Part shown: one piece after another, positions 33,395 to 47,060 of the stretch
How positions within the stretch are numbered: position 1 is the first letter of the stretch
How the letters are laid out: each line of letters begins with the position of its first letter
Source of the DNA: Parascedosporium putredinis
Taxonomy: Eukaryota > Ascomycota > Sordariomycetes > Microascales > Microascaceae
Assembly: GCA_949357655.1 (NCBI GenBank)
Contig: CASHTG010000016.1
Coordinates: forward strand, 186,001-250,000
DNA length: 64,000 bases
Direction of reading: 5' to 3'
The notes under the pieces: model-generated
The model's input: only the letters and a program-made list of their open reading frames with translations
Told to the model about the DNA's origin: nothing
Database searches by the model: none
Translations under genes and position numbers: made by a program

Positions 33395-36362
33395 TCATGT
33401 CGACAAAGCAAGGCAGGCATCAACGGCCAAGCCGACCCTACAACCGCACTGTTAGTCAGACAGTCTCACCATAGGAAGAAAAGGGGAAAAGGGAATGGAA
33501 TCTAGAACTCGACACTAGTATCCATGGCACGGGTAGTAACTCACCTCCCCTGTTTCTGGTACACCACGTCGCTGATGATCTCCCGATCCAGATCTGGAAA
33601 CATCCCCGCCAAAGTCTCCACGATATTAGAATGCTCCGCTCGGTGCAGTCTCTGCGCCTCCGCAACCTCTGCGCTTGCCTGTCTCGCCGCCGCCTCTTCA
33701 GCCGATAGCTGCGAGCGCGGTGGTGGCCTTGGTGGAGGGAGGGCGGCTGCTCTCCAGCAGCAGCCCGGCGCTGGAGATCACCGCTAGGACGAGGTGACGG
33801 GTCTGTGGTAGTCGGCGGCGCCGGCGTGCGAGACGCGCTATGGGGGATAAGTGATGGAGGGGAGACGAGGAGGAGGCGGGAGCGGCGGCGACTGGCTCGT
33901 CAGAGAAGATGCGTCCGATTGTAGAGAGAGGTTTTTGTATGGTACGCAGGAGGCCTGCGATGGCTGCCTGATCCTCGCTCGGAGTATCAGGTACCCCCTC
34001 ATTGGAGGATATGGAGCGGCGCGGGGTGGAGGGCTCTTCCAGCGACCTGCGAGTGGATGGTCCTCCCGCCTGGGAAGGCTGCAACGCTCCGTGGTTCTTT
34101 TCGGAAAAGGTTTGAGAAGGTCCCGCTTCCGCCGTAGCCGGAGATTGGGGCCGATGCTTTTCGGCGATGGCGGAGACGGCCGCCTCAACGTTCTTCTCAA
34201 ATTCGTCATCTGTGATGGTCAGTGTTGTACGGTCCATGTTCTCAATGAACTGGACGGCGCCCATCTATATATTTGTTATTGTATTAGCACATGTAGTCTC
34301 CAGAGGAGGAATAAGAGGGGACGAGGGCAAGGGGGCCCGGATGAAAAGCTGCAGGGGCTAGGCTTACCAAGGACGAAAGATAATAACCAGCCTCGCCAGC
34401 CAGCTTATCCTGATTGCGGAATCGAAGGATGTACTGCACGTTCGAGACGAGGTGCTCCGGGTTTGCCTGAAGTACCACGTAAATCAAAAGCGGCATAAAA
34501 GAGTCGGCCGAGGTGTCCGACTTTGCGTTTTTGAGTAGGCCTACGGCAAGTTTTTGTCAGTTGATACTCATCTCACCCCCGATCTGCCCCCTGCTCTTCT
34601 CCTTCTCCGCCTTGTATCAACCAGCCTTGTGCGCTCGTAGATTTTCTTACCGAAAATGACCTTGCAGCAGTTCAATACGCAAATGATCTTGTCACGAGGA
34701 GCCCTATACGACTTGATTTTTAAGAGTTCTAGAAATGAAGCAAATTGTTAGCTTTCTCCCTCCCAAGATGGTAGAGGATGATAGATAAGATAAGGGAAAG
34801 AGTTGGCTCTCCCATCTGGGAGACTGTTGCAGTTTCACATACCCTGCTGGGCAAGCCTCAAGAATCGTCTGCCATTATCACCGACTGGTGGGATGTCCAG
34901 ATGCTCTTCCCTCACCCACCCGTAGATATTGATCTTTTGGGTAAGGATGTCGTCCCTCTCTACGTCTTCCTGGTGCTGGCCGCGGCGCCGGGCCCCATGG
35001 GCCGCTCCCCGCCGCGCCTCTTGGGCTTGGCGTTGGGAATGGGTTGGGGCGGCGGGATAGCGGGCGAGAAAGTTTGGGCGTAGAGGCGGTTCATGACGAG
35101 CTTCTCCATACCCTCGCGGGCATTGTCGAATTCGCTATCTGAGACAGTTCGCCAGACCTCACATTGGGCCATCTTGTTCGCGATGAAGGCGAGGAAGTCG
35201 CTCACAATCTTGACCTGCTCATGCACCATCCACTGCTTCTTGGCGAACTCGGACAAGAAGGATTTGAGGTATCTCGCCACAGGGTCGGCCTTTTTATTCC
35301 GAAGCTGCTCGAGGAAGCGGTGAAAGTCAAACTGCTGGGTAGCCTCCGGCTCTGGCTCCGGCGGCGGCGGTCTGTGCAGGGACATGGTGGGAGACATGGG
35401 TAAATCGGAGCTAGCCGAGGAAGGCTCTTCGGTGAGACGGCTAGAGGAGGGGATTCGGGGAAGGTCCTTGGGGGCACAGGAGGACCGAGATCGTCGGACA
35501 TGCGCTTTTGCAAGCGGGGATTAGAGTCGGAAGCAGACTCGCCCGAAATGTGAAGGCCGGCCAAGTCCGAGCTGGCCCGCCAGGTTGTTCGAGAGCGGTT
35601 CGAGGCTCGACTTCCTAGGAGGATGCTGCTGCGGGCTTGCCAAGTGAGGCGAGGTGATCTCTAGCCGGGGACTCATGACCTCTTCCGCACCAGGGCCACC
35701 GCCATCCTCACTAAATTGCTCCATGATGCTCTGTATCTCGGAACGAGAGCCTCTTTCCTGCTCATCCTCGCTCATGTACCGGCGGTCGTCATACGCGGCA
35801 TCTGATCTCGTGGGCGACACTTCGGACGTCGTACGTGAATGGCCGTACCGCGAAGCAGAAGAGTGCGCCCTCGAGGGAGGGTGGGAGGCAGTGGGGGTTG
35901 CCGGAGTGGGATCAACGTAGGTGTCGGGTCTGGGGTCGAGTAAAGCAAGGCCGGGATTCAGCGCTGGGGATTTCTGCCGCGGCGGGGGCGGAGCGTGGCG
36001 ACGGACGAGGTCATGATATCGGGCGTGTCATCGGCGGTGTCGAGAGAGCCGGAGGTGGTGAGAGGCGGGGGTTTTGGGATTCGCCGGTTGCCAGAGCAGC
36101 TGCGGGTGGAGGGGGTCCCTGGAAGATTCTGCATCGGTCTTGGGAGGTTCTGTCAGGTCGATCAGGTTGTCCGGGCTGGGCTTCGATGCAGGCGTGGGGC
36201 CGTTAACCTCATTCGCGGTGCCTTGCGCCCCGACGGTTCAGGCTTCTTGCCCGATTCCGAACCCAAGCTATCGTCCATATTTACCGGAACTTGGGCTGGG
36301 TCATTCTCGAAGTTTGCTGATGCGGCGGTGGAGGGAGGGCTCGAGGTTGGCGGTGGAGACAT
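33395..36362 (-). CDS. VPS9: Vps9-type guanine nucleotide exchange factor for Rab5/Ypt51, with CUE domain
   Basis: Activates Rab5-family GTPases on endosomes and is needed for vacuolar sorting. After a long disordered N-terminus starting MSPPPTSSPPST comes the helical-bundle region (FDFHRFLEQLRNKKADPVAR). The VPS9 core follows: PRDKIICVLNCCKVIFG, LLKNAKSDTSADSFMPLLIY (the Asp and Tyr typical of the catalytic core) and GEAGYYLSSL-MGAVQFIENM. The C-terminus is a CUE ubiquitin-binding domain (ETLAGMFPDLDREIISDVVY, ending VDACLALST). Introns 34729-34842, 34541-34650, 34265-34367 and 33438-33544 give exact joins. Frame switches near 36220, 35450 and 34980 lie in C/G runs. Domain order matches yeast Vps9; the orthology call is strong, the start codon less certain. 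Confidence 0.88.
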
Positions 36363-39300
36363 ACAATAGGATACCTCACGCCGCTCTACGTGGGGTGGGG
36401 CCAAAGGGAGGAAGGGGGGTTTGTTCAGGCCTGTAATAGCACCGAAGGGCAAAGGCGGGCGGGGACTGACTGGGACCGCAGGAAGGTTGAGGTAAAAGAT
36501 TAGATGCGAAATATATTGCTACTAGCGGCGGGATGCGGGATCCGGGGGCTCTCTGAGACACTTGGCCGTCGCAGGAGGAAGGGTTTGGAGGAGGGGCAGC
36601 GGTTAGTTCTTCGCGTGCTCCCTTATTTCTATGATTTTCCCCTCAACTTTTTTGTTGGCGGGACGGCTCCTTGGTCGACACAGCACGACCCAAATTGTGG
36701 GGTCGGTCGATCGATAGCCGTGAGCTTGTATGATCAGGAGGTTTCCCCAGGAACTGCCGGATAAGAATGCAGACTCGGAGAGGTTACGCGGGCGGCGGGG
36801 AGCAGTGATGTTGAAAGGGAGGGGGTCCTTTCTCGAGGGATCAATGTAAGGGTAATAAACCACCAATATCTTGGGGGAGGGGAGGCGAAGAGGAAGCCGA
36901 CGATGATGGGACTGTAGCGGGTGCGAGTTCCTCGATCGGGAAAGCAATCCTGGCGCCCGTGACCCCGCCAAACTCAACATTCGAGGAAGGCAGAATCCTC
37001 CTTTGCATTAACCAACAGTGTCCGTACTGTGGAGTACGACGCTTCGGCGGTGAACAATCCATGGGCTGGCAAGAGAAAATGGGTGTACTACACGGTGCCG
37101 TTTGGAGGATGTGCACGGTAACTGGTCATGGGGGAAAAGCGGAATTGCAGGGCCCAGCTCCTTCATCTCAACCTGGCTCATGTTCCCTCCACTGATGTAA
37201 TAAGATTATCACTTGGCGCGGAAGCGAAGCACCATGCTGAAAATAAGTCTAGCCCTAATATTAATGCATTTCTCCTTTTCGTTCCGAGGTATTACTTTGT
37301 AGAATGGGGCAATCTCTTAGATTTCCGAAGAGTCAATTCTCATAGGCACCAAGTCACGGACAATGGTAACGTCCAAGATAGGGCCGGCCTGTGTGTCACT
37401 GAAGCTTGGAAAACATTGGAGCTCCCTGGTAGACCTTGGGTTAGCCAGGCGTAAGGAGCCAGTAGGAGAAGGCGTATTACAGCAGCCAAGAGGGTCAGAG
37501 ATCCTTTTAGATCTTTAGATCGGACAGATCTCTTGGGCTACCTCCAAAATTTTAGAGGGCGATGAGCGCTAGGCAAGAAAAACAGTCACTAGGGAGAATG
37601 GAGGGATCCGGAATTTAGGGTAAGCTTCAAAACCTCTGATTATCTTCATTTGAAGACATGTATTTCCCTGCTCCTTAAGTTGAAGGGAGATCTCTCGAAG
37701 GTTGGAATAATGGATGTTTCGACGGCTTTGCAAGATCTCTTGATGGATTAATGGGCTGGCCTAATCCAGAACTTGATGTATCAATAGGTACAACTGAATG
37801 GTATTTCTTGTTGAGCAATGATCAATTGAATAGGTCATCGATAGAGTGAAGTCAATGCAATGGGTCTAGCCATATCAATCGCAATGGAATCTAATCAGGC
37901 CTCAAGTATAGATTGATGGCATATAAGTAGGGACATGGCCCGAATTGACATTCATCGCAACAGAAAGCACCTTGGGGTTTGATAACTTCTCGTTGAGAGC
38001 ATGGAAAGCACGGATCCCGAGGCTTCTTGGTCGGCGCTCTTCTCGCAGACAGCAAAAACGAACCAAGTCTGGACTTGCGCACTGACTTGACGAAGGAGGA
38101 GGAAAACCCCCAAAGCTCCGTGCTGAATCCCACGTGGGCGTTTCTTAGTTCCAGAGCTGACCCGGATCGTTGATACGATGACGTCTTTGGCGCTTTCCGT
38201 CGTCTTTCGCCGGTGTGTTGGTGGAAGCGCGTAACTTGGCCAGCGTGGAGAGAAAAACTACTAGGGCAGTTCTCCTCCCCTCTTTCTCTCATCAGTGCCT
38301 CCATAGATGTAGTGTACAAGCAAGTAATTGATTGAAGCAGGAAGGAAATACTAGTTCAAGAACTTGAGGGAAACCGCCCAGTTCATCTCAGCTTGCATTT
38401 CTTGATGCTATCGCCCGGTTGTTTTTCTTCGCTAGCCTAGTAGCTACGCAAGGGCCTGGCCACGCAGAGGACGAGAGTTACGCGACCTCTGCGCGCGCCT
38501 GCCCGCACCTATTGACACATTGAAATTTCGACGGCAGGCAGGAAGTCGCTCTCTCCCTCAGCGCAAGTGGGGGCTTCAATTGGTGCAACTCCGGACTCAA
38601 TCCCCGCGAGCCGAGTACGACAAAAAGAAAATGAATGCATAAACTACAACGGCTATTATTAGTGTTTCTTCTTCTAGTTCTACTTCTTCTTTACTCATGA
38701 ACTGCACGGCCCCGGCCCCTCGTGATATTCGCTGCCCCTTGCCTTCGAGACGGACAAAAAAGCGATTCTGCCTTTGATTGTTAAGTGGGCGGCCCGGAGA
38801 AAAAAAGGCGTTGATTGACGGGGCGGATGAAGACACCGAGAAACAATCCGGTTGACAAACGCCACTAGCTCGCCCCGTGCACTTGTTGTCGCGGGCTTCC
38901 CAAACGCCAATCCCGTGTATTGGGCCAAAAGGTCTTGGTTTGGGTGTGGGCCAGGCCTTTTCTTGCAAGACGAAACGAGCGATCGCAGAAGTCCGGGAGG
39001 GGCTCAGAACTGGAACAGGCGCTGGGTCAAAGTGCAAATTTCACTCCTATCAAGCCAATCTATTGCTCGTAATGCCCCCCCCCCCCGAAATACTATGGTT
39101 CCAATGTATGGATCTGGGATTCCAAGGAAATTCGTGTGGATGATAGTGGATAACCATCCCACCCACATCGCAGGGACGGACCCGCCAAACAGCCGACCTT
39201 TGTGGCAACATGCATTCGTTTCCTCGTCTACCTCGTCGGGATAGACACCGGACTACCTCGACAAGCTCGACAGAGTTGGCTCCAGTTCCTTTACGTGAGG

Positions 39301-40525
39301 TGATGAATAGTCATGACGAGGCGCTCAAGGTTTGAGATGATGGATGGATCGAGGTGGGGACTGACTGGCCGAAGTCGGCTAAAGTATCTGTACCAACAGC
39401 ACCTTGTCAGATTGACGCCAATTCTGCACAGTCGACTGCGAATGTCGTTGTACTAGTACTTATAAGCCTCTCTCGATGGCGCCGTCACGAGCTGGCCGTG
39501 CCCTCTTTCTTCACTTCACGGTCTGGCCCTCCGCTCCCACGACGATCCGGGTGAATTCGATTTAGGGGAGATGGAAGTTAGCAGGACGCCTCCCCTGTCC
39601 TGGCTTGCCTGGCACTGGCTTGGGCTGTGGTCAAGCTAGCAGCTCTTTGCCGCCATTGACAGCTTCCCGCACCACGCAACCACGTTTAAATGTTGTTTAT
39701 TTCTTCTTTCCCGTCTTCGTCTCATTCATCTATGGATCTCTTCGTCACGGCGAGAAAACGAGATTGATCGAGAGCATGAAATGACGTGACTCTTTAGACT
39801 TTTCTCCCCGCTCCTTCCTCCGGGTTTAAAGTTGCGCGCCTCAAAACCTCACGCTCTCCGCAAAAGCTTAGTTTCAAAAAGGACCAGAATCAAGATCGAA
39901 ATCGAAATCAGCCCAAAGACACAAGAAAGCAAGAGAGATACCAGGTCGCAAGTGCAAATGCGGGTTCGGGCGGGCGTGCGTGTGCGTATGCAAGTGTCGC
40001 CGCCGCCGTGGATCAATTATTAGCGCCTTGGCAACTTCCTTCTTTGTCCCTGTTCCCGCCCACGGATGCGTTTCCTCCACTCACATCATAATCCCCAACT
40101 GGACCTTTTTGTCTTTTTTTCCCTCTCTTGGCTTTGTAACCTCGAGTCCTCTGTCCCCCCTCTCGAGGCACTTCCAATTTCTTCCCTCCATTGTGCTCAA
40201 GGTTGGATAGCTAGACTTGGGAGCAAGATCCACCACATTGGTGTCAACTCCCCCAAACCCATCCTTCTCTAGATCTTGGGCTGTAGCGTCAGGGTATCCC
40301 ATTCGCGACTCCTGCCCAACCTACGGCCACTCACCTCCGGCAATGCCGGATTGATCGGGAATAGCAACTCTCTCATTCCACTTGACAATCGCTCGTTTGT
40401 TTTCTCATTCGCGGTCCGCCGACGAACCGCAGCCACTCGTTTGAATCGCCGTTTCTTGTTATTTCCTCTCTTATAGACTATGACCTAGCTGTCTCCTACC
40501 GCGTAAAGCACGCACCTACATCACC
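36363..40525. other. Divergent intergenic region between VPS9 and the flippase gene
   Basis: No domain is recognisable across 4.1 kb. The block about 37195-37900 looks richer in A/T than its surroundings and may be a degraded insertion. A run of 12 C lies at 39075-39086. The last kilobase, with CT-rich stretches, should include the flippase promoter and leader. Confidence 0.55.
39075..39086 (+). repeat. Run of 12 cytosines
   Basis: An uninterrupted C12 homopolymer in intergenic DNA; the reported length should be treated with caution given the homopolymer errors seen in the genes. Confidence 0.8.
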
Positions 40526-43500
40526 ATGGTCCAAGAGGTAGAGCCAGGCGGCTCCGCGGCTCCCGAAACCACCATCGGCCCCGTCCCGACCAAGAGCAGC
40601 CAGCGCATGTCTAGAGCCCAGTTACTGAACCAGACTGTACGGAACGGCGTGCATAAAGTGTACAAGAGGGTCTTTCTCGAATTAATCTTCCGCGAGAAGC
40701 CCCTCTCACCCTCCAAAGATGGCCGGCACATCCCCTCGAACCCGGCCGAGAGCACCCGCTCACCGACGACCGTCGCGGCCGCTCTTACATCGACAACTCC
40801 ATCCGGACCGCTCGCTATACCGTTATCGATTTCTTCCCCAAGCAGCTCATTTTCCAGTTCAGCCGCATTGGCAACTTTTACTTTCTGTGCGTCGGCGTGC
40901 CCCAGACAATTCCCGGCCTCAGCACCACAGGCAACTACACCACCATCCTCCCTCTCATGTTCTTCGTCCTCCTCACCATCGCCAAGGAGGGCTACGACGA
41001 CTGGAAGCGCCACCGTCTCGACAACGTTGAAAATGCCGAGGCTGCCATGGTACTGAAGAGCTCATCCACTCGACCCCACGTTGTTGTGAAAAAGGTCAAG
41101 CAGAGCCGCATCCCCTTTCACTACAAGGGTATCAGTGAGCCGCTTCGGGAGCTTGACGAAGAGCACGATGGGTTGAAATGGGTGTCGACCAAGTGGTGCG
41201 ATATTCAAGTCGGGGACGTGATCAAGCTGGCTAGAGACGAGCCCGTTCCAGCCGACATTGTCCTCTTGCACTCGGACGGCGAAGATGACATTGCCTATAT
41301 CGAGACCATGGCTCTAGATGGCGAGACTAATCTCAAGAGCAAGCAAGTGTCCGCTGCTATCAAGGATTGCGGGACTATCCAAGGTCTACGTTCGTGCGCC
41401 GCCCACCTCGTCATAGAGGATCCCAATCCTGACTTGTATCGATTCGACGGCAAGGTGACGGTGGGCCACAAGACCTTGCCCCTCACCCTCAACGAGGTAA
41501 TTTATCGTGGCAGCGTAGTGAGGAACACGCCAAGCCTCGCTGGCCTCGTGGTGAACACGGGCGAGGAGTGTAAAATTCGTGAGTCAATGTTTCTCCCTTC
41601 CCCATCCCTTCCCCACCCCCATATACTCTTGCGCCGACTCAAGCCGGACTCATGCGTACCGCATCTGCACCCGCTACCCGTTTGTCGGGGACGAGCAGGG
41701 GAACCCTTTTAACTAACCTATGTGTGTGTGTCTCAAGGTATGAATGCAAACCAACACCCCAAGGCAAAACGACCAGCGCTGGAAATCATTGCAAACAAGA
41801 TCGTCATCACCCTCGCCATCTATGTCATTGTCCTTTCTATTGGCTGCTCCATGGGCTACGTTGCCTGGCAAAAGTCGGTGGAGGCCCAAAGTTGGTATCT
41901 CGACCACGCCAAAGTCCCGTTTTACCAAATCTTCATCGCCTACATCATCCAGTTCAACAATGTCATTCCCCTGGCCCTCTATGTCAGTTTGGAGATCGTC
42001 AAGATTGGCCAGCTCATCATGCTCAACTCCGACATAGACATGTACGACGCCGTTACTGACACCCCGCCAAGTGCAATACCAACACCATTTTGGAGAACTT
42101 GGGTCAAGTTGGCTATATATTTTCGGACAAGACTGGCACACTAACCGATAACATTATGAAATTTCGCAAGCTCAGTATTGCCGGCACGGCCTGGCTTCAC
42201 GAAGCCGATCTCGATCAGGGCCGCTTGCGCAAGCCAATGACTCGGACTCGGATGATCATACCTTGAAGGAAAAGACTTCGTTTTCCAAACTGAATCTGCC
42301 TACCATTGCACGGAGACCGGCGGTGGCTACAGTGGAGATGCCCGAGTCCTCAGAGGCGCTCCAGACGATTCCTTCGACGACCGCCAGCCCGAGAGTATCG
42401 ATGACGCAGCGCAGATCTTCCTCGCAGTGGCGATCCACCGCTCGGCCAGACCACGCCCAACCCGACGTGACTACCTCGGACCTGATGGAGTACATTCGTC
42501 ATCGTCCCAACTCCTTATTCGCTCGCAAGGCTAGGCAGTACATCCTAGCCATGGCGCTGTGCCATACCTGCCTACCCGAGATTCGAGACGGTGTCCTCGA
42601 ATACCAGGCATCATCCCCCGACGAGCTGGCTCTCGTGCGGGCCGCCCAGGAGCTCGGTTACACCGTCGTAAAGCGTTCGCCTCAGCACATCACGCTACGC
42701 CTCACCACCGACGACGCGGGGTCTTCGGAACTGCAGACCTTTGAGATTCTCGATGTGATTGAGTTTAGCAGCAAACGAAAGCGAATGTCCATCGTCGTGC
42801 GCTACCCCGATGGTCGCGTGGCGGTCATCTGCAAGGGTGCCGACTCCGTCATCCTGCCGCGCCTCAGGATGGCCAACATGGCCAAGCAAAGGTCAACGAG
42901 GTGAGGAAAAGCGCGGACCTAGAGCACGAAATCCTCAGACAAAGCCTTCAGGAGTCTCGACCTAGCCTCGGCGGCCGTCCAAGCTTGACCGCGCGGCGAG
43001 GAGGTCCGCCGGTGCGCGACGCAAACGCCCTTCTACGGCAGGCCAGCACCGCCAGGAGCCGGTCATTTGAAGTTGGTTCGCGGCCCCGCGATGAGAAACC
43101 GCGGCCGTCCCTCAACGCGCGAGGGCTATCGTTTGACGTTTCCAAATACACGCACCTCCAACCCCCGGGCATGGAAGAGCCTAATGAGCTGGACCGGTTT
43201 TCCTTTCTTGAAGATCCCCTGATCCACGACGACCCGACGATTTTTAGCCGATGCTTCAAGCACCTGGATGATTTCGCCGCCGAAGGCCTGAGGACGCTTA
43301 TTTATGCGCAGCGGTTTGTGCCAGAGGGGAGTATACCTCTTGGAGGAAGCTGTACGAGGATGCGACGACGAGCTTGGTTGACAGGCAGGAGCGCGTGGAA
43401 GCGGCGGCCGAGCTAATCGAACAGAGCTTCGACTTGGTGGGCGCCTCTGCGATCGAGGATAAGCTCCAAGAGGGAGTACCGGACACGATTGACCGGCTAC

Positions 43501-44488
43501 GGCGAGCCAACATCAGGATCTGGATGCTGACGGGCGACAAGCGAGAGACTGCCATTAACATTGCGCACTCGGCCCGCATCGTGCAGCCTGGGTCCGACAT
43601 GTATGTGTTGGACTCGACGAAGGGCTCGCTGGACTCACAGATGCTTACCGTTATGGAAGATATTCAAGCCGAATCGGTCCACAGCGTCGTCGTGGTGGAC
43701 GGGCACACGCTCAGCGTCATTGAAAACTCGGAGGAGCTTTGCGCGCAATTTTATGCCGTCGTGCCGCTCGTGGACTCGGTGATTTGCTGCCGGGCCTCAC
43801 CGGCGCAAAAGGCACTACTCGTCAAGACGGTCCGCTCGCGTCTCCGTAAGATGAAGGGGCCCACCGGGGCCTCACGCTAGCCATCGGCGACGGCGCCAAC
43901 GATCTGGCCATGATCCAGGCAAGCCACGTGGGGATCGGCATCTCTGGAAAGGAGGGTTTGCAGGCGGCACGCGTGGCAGACTACTCCATCGCGCAGTTTA
44001 GGTTCCTGCAGAGGATGCTCTTCGTGCACGGGCGATGGAACTATGTGAGAACGGCCAAGTTCATCCTCGCCACGTTTTGGAAGGAAATGTTCTTTTACCT
44101 TCCCACGGCGCTCTACCAGCGATACAACGGGTACACGGGCACGTCGCTCTACGAATTCTCGAGCTTGACGGTTTTCAACACGCTCTTTACCAGTCTGTGC
44201 GTGATTTGCATGGGCATCTGGGAGCAAGACCTGCGCGCCGAGACGCTCCTTGCGGTCCCGGAGCTGTATTCGTACGGGCAAAGGACATGGGCCTCAACAT
44301 GCCTAGATACGTCGCCTGGATGTTTATGGGGGCGTCCGAAGGCGTGCTCGCGTGGTTTGGCGTGTGGGCGGGCTACGGGTGGAAGGCGAGGCTCAGCGAC
44401 CAGGGACTTTTGCGCTGGGCAACCTCTCGTTTACGGTGGGGGTCCTGTGGATCAACTGGAAGCTTTTGTAAGTGTATCCCGTCTTCAT

Positions 44489-44530
<42 letters not shown>

Positions 44531-44978
44531 TTTTAAGTGGCAACTAATACTCGAGGCGCATTAGTATCATGGAAACGCACTACAAGACTGGCATCGTCAT
44601 GTTTTGCTTCTTTCTAACGACGATTGGATGGTGGGCGTGGCAAGGATTCTTGTCCGGGTCGTATGCGCGCACTCCGTCCATTTATGCCGTGCGCGACGGC
44701 TTCGCCAAGACATTTGGACCCGATCCGGCGTGGTGGGCCACGCTTTTTGCTGTGTTGGGTGTGCTAGGCCTGCTCGACTTTAGTCGCAAGCTCGTCAAGA
44801 GGACGCTCATCGGACTCGACTTGTGGAGGTGGCCCCCTGGTCGACCAAGGCCAGGCTCGAAGGGGACGTGGAGGTGGAAGTATGGCAAGAAATGGAGAAG
44901 GACCCGGAGACATGGGCCAAGCTTAAGAAGCTTGCGGCGGACCATCAAGGGGGAAACGCAGAGCCTGAAGGAGCATAG
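40526..44978 (+). CDS. P4-type ATPase, phospholipid flippase (Dnf3-like)
   Basis: Moves phospholipids from the lumenal or outer leaflet to the cytosolic leaflet using ATP. The start is in CACCATGG context. Conserved parts in order: SYIDNSIRTARYTVIDFFPK before the first membrane segment; TMALDGETNLKSK in the actuator domain; FSDKTGTLTDN at about 42120-42150, whose Asp is phosphorylated; EYQASSPDELALVRAA and KGADSV in the nucleotide-binding domain; MLTGDKRETAINIAHS; and AIGDGANDLAMIQ. C-terminal membrane segments follow. Introns: 41579-41737 and 44468-44564. Nine frame breaks (near 40735, 42070, 42238, 42895, 43330, 43871, 44284, 44407 and 44832) are each repaired by one base in an existing run; then the reading frame is about 1,401 codons, a normal family length. 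The N-terminal block looks closest to Dnf3. The gene is convergent with the MFS gene. Confidence 0.9.
44493..44525 (+). repeat. (CT)n microsatellite inside an intron
   Basis: A CT repeat within intron 44468-44564 of the flippase gene, upstream of the acceptor, where it can serve as the polypyrimidine tract. Confidence 0.85.
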
Positions 44979-45629
44979 ATGCTCGAAGGAGAAGTAATGC
45001 ATGGGGAGCGGAAAGAAGGGCGTGAAGGCTACAGCGGGCCCTTTTCAACGACCCTTTGGTTTATCCTATCTAATGCCCCCATCATTTGGCGTACATACAT
45101 ATACATGGGTGGGAAGGGGGACTCGTTTTTTCGTTTTTTTCGTTTGGTCTTTTGGGTTGGTTTCTTTTTCTTCTTCTCATAATCTGATACCCAGCCTGCG
45201 AAGCCAGCAGGTTCTTTCTCCTTTTTGACCGTTGTCGAGATCACGGGTCTTGGAAATTACATACCAAGATGAAGTAATAATGAATAAGGATAATTATCAT
45301 ACCATGAAACCTCGGTGCTTCCAGAAGGATCTGATGGCCTATTGTGAATTCTAAAAAGGAATTTTAGCGGCTAAGGTAGGCAAGCAGTCGTTCCACATCG
45401 TCGGGAGAGAGCTGAGACATTTCCAGAAGTCTAATTTTTATTTATATATTAATCTATATCCAGCAGACACTATAGGGCTATCCAAGGGCATTGATGGCCT
45501 CAATGAAATGTTAACGATAAAGAAAGAAGGCAATTGGGCGAGAGTGAACTTGTGGCTGAAGATGGCGACAAAACAAACCCTCCAAATCCATATGCTTTGG
45601 TTGGTCTTGACTCGCACCTGGTCATAGTA
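44979..45629. other. 3' flanks of convergent flippase and MFS genes
   Basis: A 650-bp spacer, T-rich near 45125-45180 and A/T-rich near 45260-45460, consistent with transcript ends from both sides. No gene is seen. Confidence 0.65.
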
Positions 45630-47026
45630 TCAGGCTGATGGTTCTGTGCAAGCCCGGGAGGAAGGACGGGGTGGATTGACGGGTTCCGCTGCCGGAGGCG
45701 ACGGGGCCTTCCCGACGATGCCAGTATTTCGAAAAGCGACGGCGACGACGAGGAAGGAACAGACGCCGAGGGAGAAGGTCGTCCAGTTGGCGGCGCGGAG
45801 GCCGAGGAGGGAAGCGTGGTCCCAGGGGAGGATATCGCCGGCCTCGCGAATAGGAACACCGCGCTCGCGGGCGACGACGGCCGCCTGCACGGTCGTGGCG
45901 AGGGCGAGGCCGATGGCGCGGCCGACCTGACCGACGGCGTTGAGGAGGGCGGCGCCGAGAGCCTGGTCGTGCGGGGCGAGGGCCTGGGAGGTGTAGAGGG
46001 TCAAGGGGGCCAGGTAGAGTCGGCGCCGAGGACGGAGAGGGCCATGGCGGGAGGCCGTAGGCGAAGTAAGAAGTGCGGGGGGATGGGGAGGGCGAAGAGG
46101 AGGGAGGCGAGGGAGACGCAGGCGGTGCCGAAGAGGAGCATGTGCTGGGTGGGGACGCGGTGGAGGGTAAGAGCGACGGCGAGGGCGACGAGGGCGCCGA
46201 CAACGCCGGTGGGGAGGAAGCGGAGGGTGGTTTGGAGGGTGGAGAGGCCCTGGAAATCCTGGTAGAGGTAGGTGGCGAAGACGAGGAAATTGTTGAAGGA
46301 GGCAAAAAAGCCCATGATGGCGAGGGCGGCGGCGAAGCGGCGGTTGCGGAAAAGGGAGGGTTTCATGAGCGGGGCGCGCGAGGTGCGGTTCTCGAGGTGC
46401 CACTGCCAGGCGACGAAGGCGGCGACGACGAGGAGGGAGGCGGCGATGAGGGCGGGGATCCAGGGGTGGACCAGCCGACGACGTTGCCTTGGGTGAGGGC
46501 GAAGAGGAGGGCGAAGATGGAGGTTGTGATGAGGGCGGCGCCGATCCAGTCGATGGAGGCGAGGGAGGGTTTTGGTGGGAGGTGCGTCGGATCGGGACTC
46601 GTTTCGTCGTTGGGGAGGGAGGATGGAATGTGGGATGGTGGAGGTGGAGGGATGACGAAGATGCTGGCGGCGGCGACGAGGCCGGAGAGGATGGCCATGA
46701 CGCCAAAGACCCATTTCCAGGAGGTGTATTCGGAGATGAAGCCGGCGATGAGGGTGCCGAAGACGCTGCCGAGGGGGCGCCGGCGCCTGGGAGGAGAGTG
46801 GGTGTTAGTCTGGTCGCGGCGCGTTTATTTCTTGCGGGGGTTACGGCAGGTAAGAGGGGGGTATCGTACCGTAGGCGCTAAAGGCGTAGTTCTTGGCCTT
46901 GCCGGCGGGAAAGGTCGTGCCTAGGATTCCGATGGCGGTGGGGATGTTGGCAGCCGCACCCTGGTTGACGGAAGAAACGAGGACATGGCATTAGTATAAA
47001 CGAAGAATGAAAGAAGAGAGAAGGAG

Positions 47027-47060
<34 letters not shown>

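Noticed and set aside
37640..37870. Minus-strand reading GLGQPINPSRDL resembling an aquaporin NPA box
   Set aside because: Only a few residues match, stops surround it and no membrane segments are visible.
40526..44978. Flippase as a pseudogene because of nine frame breaks
   Set aside because: All breaks are one-base contractions of existing runs; conserved motifs are intact and neighbouring essential genes show the same error type.
46073..46924. A 283-codon plus-strand open frame rich in Gly/Glu/Asp
   Set aside because: It is the antisense shadow of the MFS gene; its composition reflects codon bias of the opposite strand.
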